Shown piece by piece: positions 52,819-61,353 of a stretch of DNA of 64,000 nt. The stretch's first letter is position 1. Each line of letters opens with the position of its first letter. The DNA lies in assembly GCA_030433005.1 (NCBI GenBank), contig JAUILQ010000005.1, forward strand, positions 62,001-126,000, read 5' to 3'. Source of the stretch: Alphaproteobacteria bacterium. GTDB taxonomy: Bacteria > Pseudomonadota > Alphaproteobacteria > Kiloniellales > DSM-21159. A program made the position numbers and the translations under genes. Below the pieces are notes generated by a model. The model searched no databases. It was given only the letters and a program-made list of their open reading frames with translations, and had not been told where the DNA came from.

Positions 52819-52866
52819 GGCCGTTCGGGCCCTTCCGTCAGTCCTGCGCGATTCGGCGGCATCTAA

Positions 52867-54732
52867 TCACCCTGCCGACGGGGTGTCTACGGCAGGGCCG
52901 GACACCGGCTCCAGGCTCGTGCCGTCGGCCAGCCTCAGGAAGGGCACCGGCTCGTCGAAGCCCTTGAGCCGGGCGCTCTCGCGGCTGGCGGCGACGCCCT
53001 CGAGCAGCGCCGCCACGGCCGGCTCGGCGGCCAGGGTCTCGGAAATCACGATGTCGCCGCCGCGGCTCTGGCCCTGCAGGCGGGCGGCGAGGTTGACCGT
53101 GCCGCCGAAGTAGTCGAGCCGCTCGTTGAGCGTGACCGTGATGCAGGGGCCCTCGTGCAGGCCCATCTTCAGGCGGATCGGGCCGTCGGCGTTGTCGGCG
53201 TTGAAGGCGGCCGTCGCCGCCTGGGCCTCGCGGGCCGCCGCCAGGGCCTGCGCCGGATCGGCGAAGGCGGCCATGATGGCGTCGCCGATGGTCTTGACCA
53301 CGGCGCCCTCGTGCTCGCGCACCAGCCGGCCGAGGAAGGCGAAGTGCTCGCGCACCAGGTGGTAGGCGCGGGCGTCGCCGATCCGGCCGTAGAGCGCGGT
53401 CGAGGCGGCGAGGTCGGTGAACAGCAGCGTCACGCGCTTGACCGAGACCTCGTCGCCGGGCCGCAGCACCTGGTCGGAGAAGAGGTCGCGGAAGGCCTGA
53501 AGCGCGGTCACGCGGTCGGCGGTCAGGGCCTCGGCGACCCAGGCGCGCGACTCGACCACGAAGGTGCGCGGCCAGGGCGTGCGGTTGACCAGCGCGACCT
53601 CGCCGGCCGGCGCCGGCGCGCCGGCCTCGATCGTCACCCCGTCCTCTGCGCCGGCCAGGACGAGCGCCGGCACGCCGGCGCCCTCGGCCAGCTCGAGGTC
53701 GAGCTCCGGGCCCTTCTCCAGGCTGCGCGCGCGGTAGGGACCGGTCGCGAGGTCGGCCGCGACTCGGCGCGTCTCGCCGGCCCCGACCGTGACGTGCAGC
53801 CTGATGTGCGGCGTCGACATCGGGCCGAGCAGGCAGTACTCGCCGAAGACGATCGGCCGGACCGCCGCGGCCGGCCGGAACGACAGCTCGACGTTGCGCG
53901 AGAAGTCGCGCTCGTAGTCGATGTTGCAGGTCTCGCAGTGCGCGCCGTCCGGCAGGTGGTCGAGGCTGCCGGTCGCCGCCTTGGCGACCCGGCAGCGCGG
54001 GCACAGCAGGTCCCAGCTGAGCTCCAGCAGGCCGCTGCGCGTCGCCTGCAGGCAGAGCTCGATGACCTGCCGCGCCGGCGCCTGCCAGCGTCGCGCCAGG
54101 GCGAGCGGGCGGATGCGCGCCAGGTCGACCTCCTGGGCGGCCAGCAGGAAGTCGGCGAGCCGCTGCGCCAGGCCGTGGCCGTGGCCGCTCGCCTCGATCT
54201 CGGCGACCATCTGGGCGACGCGGCCGCGCACCGATTCGCCGGGCTCGGGGGCCGCGTAGTCGAAGGGCTCGTCGCGCAGGCCCTGGGCGAAGAGGTTGGC
54301 CTGGCCGGCCAGGCGCGTGAAGTTCTCGCCGGCCGAGCGGAAGAAGACCGTGGCCAGCAGCAGGCGCCCGAGCAGGCCCGCCGGCTCGGCCTCGATGCGG
54401 TAGCGCCCGCGGCAGCTCTCGTCGCCGGTCGGCGTCAGCTCGAAGGTCGCGCAGAGCCGGGCGAGCGGGCCGCGGCTGAAGACCCGGCAGTGCTCGAACC
54501 AGCGGCCGGCGACCCAGTTGACCGGCAGCTCCCGCCAGGCCAGGCGCACCGGCCCCTGGCGCGCCTCGGCGTGGTAGAGCACCGAGCCGTCGGGCTGCGG
54601 GGTCTCCTCGATCTCGTGCTTGGGCAGGCCGGCGGCCTCGTTGAAGCGGGCGGTGTCGGCCAGCACGCTCCAGACCGCCTCGGCCGGGGCGTCGAACCGC
54701 CAGGTCCACTCCTGCGCACGCTTGCCCGCCAC
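52867..54732 (-). CDS. Class III adenylyl cyclase with SRPBCC, DUF5939-like and zinc-ribbon domains
   Basis: This 621-residue cytoplasmic signalling enzyme starts with a START/SRPBCC-type ligand pocket (about 5-150). A helical and beta-rich DUF5939-like middle follows (about 160-420), containing a CxxC...CxxC zinc ribbon (C244, C247, C266, C269). The C-terminal class III nucleotide cyclase domain (about 430-605) retains metal Asp D440 and D484, K480 and D540 at base-selecting positions, and N547 and R551 for the transition state. It should make cAMP, possibly in response to a hydrophobic ligand. It sits between a HAD gene (52 bp) and the mutase gene (48 bp). Confidence 0.85.
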   Translation of the reverse strand: MAGKRAQEWTWRFDAPAEAVWSVLADTARFNEAAGLPKHEIEETPQPDGSVLYHAEARQGPVRLAWRELPVNWVAGRWFEHCRVFSRGPLARLCATFELTPTGDESCRGRYRIEAEPAGLLGRLLLATVFFRSAGENFTRLAGQANLFAQGLRDEPFDYAAPEPGESVRGRVAQMVAEIEASGHGHGLAQRLADFLLAAQEVDLARIRPLALARRWQAPARQVIELCLQATRSGLLELSWDLLCPRCRVAKAATGSLDHLPDGAHCETCNIDYERDFSRNVELSFRPAAAVRPIVFGEYCLLGPMSTPHIRLHVTVGAGETRRVAADLATGPYRARSLEKGPELDLELAEGAGVPALVLAGAEDGVTIEAGAPAPAGEVALVNRTPWPRTFVVESRAWVAEALTADRVTALQAFRDLFSDQVLRPGDEVSVKRVTLLFTDLAASTALYGRIGDARAYHLVREHFAFLGRLVREHEGAVVKTIGDAIMAAFADPAQALAAAREAQAATAAFNADNADGPIRLKMGLHEGPCITVTLNERLDYFGGTVNLAARLQGQSRGGDIVISETLAAEPAVAALLEGVAASRESARLKGFDEPVPFLRLADGTSLEPVSGPAVDTPSAG

Positions 54733-54784
54733 GACGCCTCTCCCAGCCAGCCGGGCCGGCCGTCGCGGGATCGCGAGGGCACGG

Positions 54785-55672
54785 CTACCAGCGGAACAGC
54801 GGCACGCTCGCCGTCGGCCTCAGCCCGGCCTCGCGATAGAGGGCGGCCAGGGCCTCGGCGGACGGTGCCGTGCCTTCCTCTACGCCCAGGGCCTCGGCAT
54901 GGATCCCGCCGATCACGAGAAGGCTATCGACGCCGATCGTGCGGGCGCCGGCGATGTCGGTGCGCAGCGAGTCGCCGACCGCCAGCACGCGCTCGCGCGG
55001 CACGCCCTCGAGCGTCTCCAGGCAGGCGTCGTAGACCCCGCGGTGCGGCTTGCCGTGGTAGCGCACCCGGCCGCCGAGCTCTTCGTAGCGCTTGGCCAGG
55101 GCGCCGGCGCAGATCTGGCGCACGCCGCCGGCGATGACCTCCAGGTCGGGGTTGGCGCAGATCATCGGCAGGTCGAGGGCGGCCGCCTCGGCCAGCTCGG
55201 ACTCGTAGTCCTCGACGCGCTCCTGGCCCAGGTGCGCGCCGGTGTTGAGCAGGAAGTCGGCCTCGCGGAAGTCCTCGACCCAGGTGACCTCGAGGTCGCG
55301 GCGCATGCCCTTGTCGCGGTCGGAGCCCAGGTGGTGGCCGCGCCGGCCGAGCGCGCGGTACCAGTCGTCCGGCCGCTCCTTCAGGTGCCGCCAGGCCTCC
55401 TCGCCCGAGGAGACGACGCGGTCGTAGAGCGCGGGGGCGATGCCGAGCTCGTTCATCTTGGCCTCGATCTCGACGGCGCGGCGCGGCGCGTTCGAGAGCA
55501 CCACGACCCGCTTGCCGGCGGCGCGCAGCCGCCCGAGGCAGTCGATGGCGTGCGGGAAGGCGACGTGGCCATCGTGCAGCACGCCCCAGAGGTCGCAGAT
55601 CAGCGCGTCGTAGCGCGCGCAGAGCTCGGAGAGGCCGGTCAGCACCGGCGGCAGGGGCGGGGCGGTATCCAT
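54785..55672 (-). CDS. HAD-type hydrolase, subfamily IIA (TIGR01459-like)
   Basis: This 295-residue phosphatase-like protein is of the NagD/PGP branch. The nucleophile motif is CDLWGVLHDG with D27 and D29-equivalent positions, followed by VLSNAPRR (motif II) and VGDSLRTDIAGA (motif IV); a C2-type cap lies in the middle (about 85-200). The class is common next to riboflavin-kinase genes in alphaproteobacteria, but none is here. The substrate is unknown, probably a small phosphate ester. It lies between the EAL gene (87 bp) and the cyclase gene. Confidence 0.87.
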   Translation of the reverse strand: MDTAPPLPPVLTGLSELCARYDALICDLWGVLHDGHVAFPHAIDCLGRLRAAGKRVVVLSNAPRRAVEIEAKMNELGIAPALYDRVVSSGEEAWRHLKERPDDWYRALGRRGHHLGSDRDKGMRRDLEVTWVEDFREADFLLNTGAHLGQERVEDYESELAEAAALDLPMICANPDLEVIAGGVRQICAGALAKRYEELGGRVRYHGKPHRGVYDACLETLEGVPRERVLAVGDSLRTDIAGARTIGVDSLLVIGGIHAEALGVEEGTAPSAEALAALYREAGLRPTASVPLFRW

Positions 55673-55759
55673 GGCGGCGCCTTCATGCCACGCCCGGCGC
55701 GGCGGATGAAGGGCGCTTCGTCGCGAAACCCCGGGCGCCGTGGCGCGGCCGATCGCCGC

Positions 55760-57091
55760 TCACGCCGCCAGCTTGGCCAGGCGCGGCTCGCCGAACAGGT
55801 AGCCCTGGCCGAAGTCGATGCCGAAGTCGAGCAGCTCGCGCAGGCTCTCCTCGGTCTCGATCTTCTCGACGATGACGTCGATGCGGTGCTGGGTCAGGCC
55901 GCCGAGCAGCGCCTGCACGGCGTCGCCGCCCTTGGCGCCGGCGAGCGCGGTCAGCGCCGAGGCCTCCAGCTTGACGAAGCCGATATTGCGCTCGGCCAGC
56001 GCGCGCGGGTCGAGCGACAGGTCCTCGACCTTGTCGATCGAGAAGCGGCAGCCCAGGCGGTGCAGCCGCTCGAACTGGGCCTCGGTGTCCGGGCCGATGG
56101 CGTCGAGGTCGGCCTGGGCCATCTCGAAGACCAGGTTGCGGCCGAGCTCGCCGTTGGTCGTCAGGTAGTTGGCGAAGTCCGCCAGGAAGTCGCGGTCGCG
56201 CACCGTCGAGCCGGAGATGTTGCAGAAGAAGTCGACCGATTCGGGCCGCTGCTGGATGCGCCGGATCAGCTGGATGCAGCGGAACAGCAGCATGTTGTCG
56301 ATGGCGCTGATCAGGCCGGCGCGCGCGGCCACCTCGATGTAGCGCTGGGCCGGCACGATGCCGTCCTCGGCGTCGCGCAGCTGGGTGAAGCACTCGTAGT
56401 AGCGGCGCTTGCGCTGCGGCAGCGAGACGATCGGCTGCAGCACCACCTCGATGCGGTCGTGGCGCAGCGCCTCGTGGACGATCTCCAGGATCTCGGACTC
56501 GCCGTCCTCTGCCGGGTCCTTCGAGGGGCGTCGGGCGAGCAGGGCGAGGCCGGAGCGTCGTCCGCCGCCGGCCGGCTTTCCGGCCTCGGCCGCCGGCGCC
56601 AGCTCGGGCTCCGCGGCGCCCGCGGCGTGAGCCTCCTCCGGGCGCTCGGCCTTGAGCTCGGCGACGCGCGCCGTCTCGCTCTCGTGGCGGCGCGCCGAGA
56701 GCTTGGCGACCAGCGACTTCAGCAGCTTGATCTCGGCCATCACCTCGTCGACGGCGCGCGCCTTCTCGTAGGCCTTCTCGTGCGCCTTGTCGTCGCGCGG
56801 CTGGCCGCGCTCGAGGGCCTCGAGCAGGCTGCGCATCTCGCGGCGCGCCCAGCTCAGCTCCTCCTCGACCTGGAAGTAGGACTGGCGCAGCCGGGCCATC
56901 TGGCCGAGCAGGCGGTGCTCGCGGGCGAGCCGCGCGGTGACCTCGTGGGCGAGCGCGCAGATCAGGAAGCCGCCGATGCCGACGCCGAGCGCCAGCGCCG
57001 GGTCGAGGCCCGGCACGAAGCGCGGCAGGTACCAGGCGGTCAGGCCGGTCAGGGCGCCGTAGGCGAGGACGAGCAGCAGGTTCGCGAGCAT
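55760..57091 (-). CDS. Degenerate EAL-domain membrane protein, TipF-like
   Basis: This 443-residue protein has two N-terminal TM helices (about 1-22 and 31-50), a coiled coil (about 55-150), an Ala/Pro-rich linker and an EAL domain (about 200-440). The EAL signature is replaced by E233-C-F. N291, E323, D353, K374 and Q429 remain, but the usual DDFGTG loop reads as SIDKVED, so it may bind c-di-GMP rather than hydrolyse it well. This is the architecture of the Caulobacter flagellum-positioning receptor TipF. It is the first gene of the minus-strand block and is divergent from arsC. Confidence 0.78.
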   Translation of the reverse strand: MLANLLLVLAYGALTGLTAWYLPRFVPGLDPALALGVGIGGFLICALAHEVTARLAREHRLLGQMARLRQSYFQVEEELSWARREMRSLLEALERGQPRDDKAHEKAYEKARAVDEVMAEIKLLKSLVAKLSARRHESETARVAELKAERPEEAHAAGAAEPELAPAAEAGKPAGGGRRSGLALLARRPSKDPAEDGESEILEIVHEALRHDRIEVVLQPIVSLPQRKRRYYECFTQLRDAEDGIVPAQRYIEVAARAGLISAIDNMLLFRCIQLIRRIQQRPESVDFFCNISGSTVRDRDFLADFANYLTTNGELGRNLVFEMAQADLDAIGPDTEAQFERLHRLGCRFSIDKVEDLSLDPRALAERNIGFVKLEASALTALAGAKGGDAVQALLGGLTQHRIDVIVEKIETEESLRELLDFGIDFGQGYLFGEPRLAKLAA

Positions 57092-57244
57092 GGCGGCAAA
57101 TCTGCTGCCGCCCCGCTTGAGATAAGGTTAACGGGGCGGCCGCGATCACAACCGCCCGGCGGCTTTTGCAGCGGGCGGCCTTTGCAGCGGGCGGCCGCTG
57201 GCCTATGCAGGGGCCGTCAGAGGAGAGTCGAGAGGAAGCCGCCG

Positions 57245-57592
57245 ATGGCCGTCACGATCTACCACAACCCGCGCTGCTCGAAGTCCCGCGAGACCCTGCG
57301 CCTGCTGCGCGACCGCGGCGTCGAGCCGGAGGTCGTCGAATACCTCAAGACGCCGCCCGACGCGGCGACGCTGGAGCGTTTGCTCGGCCAGCTCGGGCTG
57401 GAGCCGCGCGAGCTGATGCGCCTGAAGGAGCCGCCCTACCGCGAGCTCGGCCTCGACGACCCGGCGAAGAGCCGCGCCGAGCTGGTCGCCGCGATGGTCG
57501 AGAATCCCGTGCTGATCGAGCGCCCGATCGTCGTCAAGGACGGCCGGGCAGCGATCGGCCGGCCGCCGGAGAAGGTGCTGGAGATCCTCTGA
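57245..57592 (+). CDS. arsC: Glutaredoxin-dependent arsenate reductase
   Basis: This 115-residue thioredoxin-fold protein is of the ArsC class. The catalytic cysteine C11 lies in HNPRCSKSRET, and an IERPIVV segment supplies the arginine near the substrate. It reduces arsenate to arsenite using glutathione and glutaredoxin. No ars operon partners are adjacent, and the related YffB/Spx-like proteins share this fold, so an arsenic role is not certain. It is convergent with pyrD. Confidence 0.87.
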   Translation: MAVTIYHNPRCSKSRETLRLLRDRGVEPEVVEYLKTPPDAATLERLLGQLGLEPRELMRLKEPPYRELGLDDPAKSRAELVAAMVENPVLIERPIVVKDGRAAIGRPPEKVLEIL

Positions 57593-57624
57593 GGGGGAAG
57601 GGGCCGGCCGCCGCCGCCGCGGCC

Positions 57625-58704
57625 CTACCGCCGGTCCGCCCCGACCGCCTCGGCGAGCGAGGCGTAGCCGTCGCGGCGCAGCAGGGCGGCGAGGCCGGTG
57701 GCGATGCGCGCCGGCAGGCCCGGGCCCTGGTAGACCAGGGCGCTGTAGAGCTGGACCAGGCTGGCGCCGGCGCGGATCTTGGCATAGGCGGTCTCGGCCG
57801 ACTCGACGCCGCCGACGCCGACCAGCGGCAGGCGCCCCTCGGTCAGGTCGTACATCTCGCCGAGCAGCGCGGTCGAGGGCTCGAACAGCGGCCGGCCCGA
57901 GAGGCCGCCGGCCTCGCCCTTCCAGCGGCTCTTCAGGCCGTCGGGCCGGGCGATCGTGGTGTTCGAGACGATCAGGCCGTCGAGCGCGCTGTCGAGGGCG
58001 ACCGCGGCGATGTCGCGGCGGTCCTCGGGCGTCAGGTCGGGGGCGATCTTGAGCAGCAGGGGCGGCGCCGTCTCCAGCGTCGCCAGGGCCTCGCGCACCG
58101 CGGCGAGCAGGCGGGTCAGCTCGTCGCGGCCCTGCAGGGCGCGCAGGCCCGGGGTGTTCGGCGAGGAGACGTTGACCACCAGGTAGTCGGCGAAGGGCGC
58201 CAGTCGTTTCGCGCCGGCGGCGTAGTCGGGCGCCGCCTCGGCGCTGTCCTTGTTCTTGCCGAGGTTGACGCCGAGCAGGCCGGGCCGGCCGCCGGCGCTG
58301 CGCTGACCGGCGCGGAAGGCGGCGAGCCGCTCGGCCGCGGCCTCCATGCCGTGGTTGTTGAAGCCCATGCGGTTGATCACCGCCCGGTCCTCGGCGAGGC
58401 GGAACAGCCGCGGCTTCGGGTTGCCGGGCTGGGCGCGCGGCGTGACGCTGCCGATCTCGACCAGGCCGAAGCCGAGCCCGAAGAGCCCGGCGACCGCCTC
58501 GGCGTTCTTGTCGAAGCCGGCGGCGAGGCCCAGCGGGTTGGCGAGGCGGCGGCCCCAGAGCTCGACCGTCAGGACCGGGTCGGCGACCGGCGGGCGCAGC
58601 GAGACCAGGCCGCCGGCCAGGGCTTTGAGAGTCAGCGCGTGGGCGCGCTCCGGATCGATCCGGAAGACCAGCGGCCTGAGCAGGCGGTAGAGCGCGGCGC
58701 TCAT
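57625..58704 (-). CDS. pyrD: Dihydroorotate dehydrogenase (quinone), class 2
   Basis: This 359-residue membrane-associated FMN enzyme oxidises dihydroorotate and passes electrons to ubiquinone. The N-terminal helices (about 1-40) form the quinone tunnel, and GFDKNAEAV, GSVTPRAQPGNPKPR and NVSSPNTPGLR (catalytic Ser region) are all present, with GVGGVES near the phosphate site. The length is typical of class 2. It follows the DUF952 gene by 21 bp, a recurrent pairing in alphaproteobacteria. Confidence 0.95.
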   Translation of the reverse strand: MSAALYRLLRPLVFRIDPERAHALTLKALAGGLVSLRPPVADPVLTVELWGRRLANPLGLAAGFDKNAEAVAGLFGLGFGLVEIGSVTPRAQPGNPKPRLFRLAEDRAVINRMGFNNHGMEAAAERLAAFRAGQRSAGGRPGLLGVNLGKNKDSAEAAPDYAAGAKRLAPFADYLVVNVSSPNTPGLRALQGRDELTRLLAAVREALATLETAPPLLLKIAPDLTPEDRRDIAAVALDSALDGLIVSNTTIARPDGLKSRWKGEAGGLSGRPLFEPSTALLGEMYDLTEGRLPLVGVGGVESAETAYAKIRAGASLVQLYSALVYQGPGLPARIATGLAALLRRDGYASLAEAVGADRR

Positions 58705-58725
58705 CGCTGCGGCGAACCTCCCGGC

Positions 58726-59073
58726 TCAGGCGTCGAGGTCGGGGAAGACGTGCCGGCCGTCGCTGCCGAGCGGCAGGTCGTCGGCCCGGCGCACCGCGCC
58801 GACCGGCAGCGTGCCGTAGAGATGCGGGAAGAGGGCGCCGCCGCGCGAGGGCTCCCACTTCAGCGCCTCGCCGAGCGCCGCGGGATCGACGCTCAGCAGC
58901 ACCAGGCCGCTCTGCCCGGCGCGATGCTTCGCGACGCTCTCGACCAGCTGGGCGCGCGCCGAGAAGTGGATGAAGCCGTCGCGCCGGTCGTCGGCCGAGC
59001 CCTCGTAGCGCCCGGCCGCCTCGGCGGCGCGCCAAGCCTGCCAGGTCGTGACGTGGTAGATCGTTTCGTCCAT
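58726..59073 (-). CDS. DUF952 domain protein
   Basis: This 115-residue soluble protein has the DUF952 landmarks: YHVTTWQAWRAAEAAG at the N terminus, GFIHFSARAQL (about residues 33-43) and FPHLYGTLPVGAV near the end. The fold is related to ADP-ribosyltransferase-like small domains, but its activity is not known. It is probably co-transcribed with pyrD. The ATG at 59073 is supported by the family N terminus; the frame upstream has no match. Confidence 0.85.
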   Translation of the reverse strand: MDETIYHVTTWQAWRAAEAAGRYEGSADDRRDGFIHFSARAQLVESVAKHRAGQSGLVLLSVDPAALGEALKWEPSRGGALFPHLYGTLPVGAVRRADDLPLGSDGRHVFPDLDA

Positions 59074-59274
59074 GGAACGCTCTTCCCCCCTTGGCTCTCG
59101 GCGCCGCGCGGCCGCGACGATAGGCGAGTGCCGCCTGCCTGCCAACGCCCCCGCGCCCAGGCGACGGCGCGAATGTCGCGGTGACAAGAATGTCGGGCCG
59201 CGCCGCTTGGCCGCCGCCCGCGGCCTCTCTATGCTCCGGGGCCTTCGCCACCTTTCTCGAGACGGACCGGACAG

Positions 59275-60111
59275 ATGACCGCTTGGCACTACCTCGACGG
59301 CGAGTGGGTCGAGGGCAATCCGCAGATCATGGGCCCGATGAGCCATGCCTCCTGGCTGGCCTCGACGGTGTTCGACGGCGCGCGCGCCTTCGAGGGCGTC
59401 GCGCCGGACCTCGACAAGCATTGCCAGCGCATCGACAACTCGGCCGTCGCCATGGGGCTGAAGCCGCTGTTCCGGCCCGAGGAGATCCTCGAGCTCTGCC
59501 AGGACGGCCTGGCGAAGTTCCCGAAGGACGCGCAGCTCTACATCAAGCCGATGTACTGGGCCGAGGGGGGCTTCGTCGCCGCCGACCCGGAAACCACGCG
59601 CTTCTGCCTGTCGCTCTACGACTCGCCGCTGCCCGAGCCCAAGGGCTCGTCGATCACGCTGTCGCGCTTCCGCCGGCCGAACATCGAGAGCGCGCCGACC
59701 GACGCCAAGGCGGCCTGCCTCTACCCCAACTCGGGCCGGGTGCTGCGCGAGGCGCGCGAACAGGGCTTCGACAACGCCATCATGCTCGACGGCCTGGGCA
59801 ACGTCTCGGAGCTGGCGACGGCCAACGTCTGGCTGGTCAAGGACGGCGCCGCCCACACGCCGGTGCCGAACGGCACCTTCCTCAACGGCATCACCCGCAA
59901 GCGCGTCATCGCCCTGCTGCAGAAGGCCGGCGTCGCCGTCCACGAGCGCACGCTGACCTACCGCGACTTCCAGGACGCCGACGAGATCTTCCAGACCGGC
60001 AACTACGGCAAGGTCATGCCGATCACGCGCATCGACCAGCGCGACCTGCAGCCGGGGCCGGTCTACCGCCAGGCGCGCGAGCTCTACTGGAGCTGGGCGC
60101 ACGGCGGCTGA
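59275..60111 (+). CDS. Branched-chain amino acid aminotransferase, class IV PLP
   Basis: This 278-residue fold-type IV enzyme has the PLP lysine K145 (DAKAACLYPN) and GNVSELATANVW with the conserved glutamate. It is shorter than typical IlvE (about 300) but matches an alphaproteobacterial subgroup annotated as branched-chain aminotransferase. D-amino-acid or aminodeoxychorismate lyase activity is possible in this superfamily, so I do not assign ilvE. It is divergent from the DUF952/pyrD pair. Confidence 0.85.
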   Translation: MTAWHYLDGEWVEGNPQIMGPMSHASWLASTVFDGARAFEGVAPDLDKHCQRIDNSAVAMGLKPLFRPEEILELCQDGLAKFPKDAQLYIKPMYWAEGGFVAADPETTRFCLSLYDSPLPEPKGSSITLSRFRRPNIESAPTDAKAACLYPNSGRVLREAREQGFDNAIMLDGLGNVSELATANVWLVKDGAAHTPVPNGTFLNGITRKRVIALLQKAGVAVHERTLTYRDFQDADEIFQTGNYGKVMPITRIDQRDLQPGPVYRQARELYWSWAHGG

Positions 60112-60210
60112 GGCCGTCCGGTCATTCGCGCGCCATTAACCGTTCCGCAAGATCCGGCGGCCAGAGTCGCCGTCGAACCGAGCGCCGGCGATTCAACGGA
60201 TGGTGGAGCG

Positions 60211-60609
60211 ATGACGAACCTCGACATGGACGGGCCCTACAAGCTCGACGCGTCGACCGTGCGCCAGCGGGTGCAGGGCGGCCTACCCGGCAACTTCGCC
60301 GTCGGCCACCTGGACAACGGCAAGCGCTTCGCCGTCCAGTACGTCGGCCGTCACGACGCCGACGTGCTGAGCGGTCTGATGGCGGCGCTCAAGGCCGGGG
60401 TCGGCAAGCCGGGCCTGACCGACCGCCTGTTCGGCAGCAAGCCCAAGGCCAACGCCTTCAAGTTCTCCTATGCCGCCGACCAGCGCGCGGCCTTCGAGAA
60501 GCAGTGCCGCAACTACCACGACTTCAACGGCAGCGGCTCTCTGGAGAACCCGAGCCACCCGGCCGCGCCGGCCGGCAGCGGCCTGAACTGCCCGCTCTGC
60601 GGGGCCTGA
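60211..60609 (+). CDS. Conserved hypothetical protein with YVGR motif and C-terminal CPLC
   Basis: This 132-residue protein is of unknown function. A beta segment FAVGHLDNGKRFAVQYVGRH (about residues 29-48) resembles the second strand of GIY-YIG-like folds, followed by a helix (DADVLSGLMAALKAG). FKFSYAADQRAAFEKQC is a second conserved-looking element, and the C terminus ends with a proline-rich turn and NCPLCGA, a possible half of a metal site. Catalytic residues of GIY-YIG nucleases are not clearly present. A GGTGGAG site precedes the ATG. Confidence 0.65.
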   Translation: MTNLDMDGPYKLDASTVRQRVQGGLPGNFAVGHLDNGKRFAVQYVGRHDADVLSGLMAALKAGVGKPGLTDRLFGSKPKANAFKFSYAADQRAAFEKQCRNYHDFNGSGSLENPSHPAAPAGSGLNCPLCGA

Positions 60610-60654
60610 CCGGCCCCGGCGGACCCGGTCCGGTGGCCGAAGCCGCGCTTCGGC

Positions 60655-61353
60655 TCAGCCCTGCAGGCTGACCCCGGTCGGGTCGCTGCGCTGATAGGCG
60701 GCCTCGCCCTCATCGAGCACCCAGATCACCAGGTCCTTCAGCACGTCGCCCGAGGCCCGGTCGAAGGCGCGGATGACCGCGTCCAGGGTGTCGGCCTCGG
60801 CCCGGACCTGGGCCTTGATGTCGGTCGCCGCGACGATCTCGCGGCGCGGCATCTCGACCAGCTTGAGCGCCAGGCCGACCCAGACGACCGGAGCGCCGGG
60901 GCCGTCGTACACCGCCTGGAACTCGCGCAGCTCGCTCTTCAGCACGAAGTCGGCGCGCAGGCCGAGGGATTCGCGGCCGACCGAGACGATGCGGTCCGAG
61001 TTCTCGAAGGACTCGATCATCATGGTCTGGAACATCGCCGGCGCGCGGTCCGTCCAGTTGGCGCGGGCGTAGTACTCGATCTGGTGCGGCGAACGGGTCA
61101 GCGCGATGCGCGCCGAGTTGACCCCGGCGTCGGCGACCGGCGTCTCCAGCACGAGCTGCCAGCGCACTTTCGGCAGGTCCGGCGGAAAGGTGCTCTTCGG
61201 CGACAGCCGGTAGAGCGCGGGCGCCGGGCCGCTGCCGGGCAGCAGGCCCGAGCAGCCGCCCAGCAGCGGCAGGCCGGCGAGCAGCGGCAGCGCGGCCAGC
61301 AGGCCGCCGGCCGCGACGAATCCGCGGCGCTCAGCGTGTCGGTTGCGTCTCAT
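60655..61353 (-). CDS. ABC transport auxiliary lipoprotein of the Mla operon (PqiC-like)
   Basis: This 232-residue periplasmic lipoprotein has a lipobox LLGGC at C34 preceded by a twin-arginine-like basic N terminus. The mature domain has the ABC_trans_aux pattern: LYRLSPKSTFP near the start, a LVLETPVADAG strand and a SVVW-like WVGLALKLV region. It should support lipid transfer by the MCE protein encoded upstream. The ATG at 61353 overlaps the mlaD tail by 23 bp; an ATG two codons earlier lies inside the AGGA site. Confidence 0.82.
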   Translation of the reverse strand: MRRNRHAERRGFVAAGGLLAALPLLAGLPLLGGCSGLLPGSGPAPALYRLSPKSTFPPDLPKVRWQLVLETPVADAGVNSARIALTRSPHQIEYYARANWTDRAPAMFQTMMIESFENSDRIVSVGRESLGLRADFVLKSELREFQAVYDGPGAPVVWVGLALKLVEMPRREIVAATDIKAQVRAEADTLDAVIRAFDRASGDVLKDLVIWVLDEGEAAYQRSDPTGVSLQG

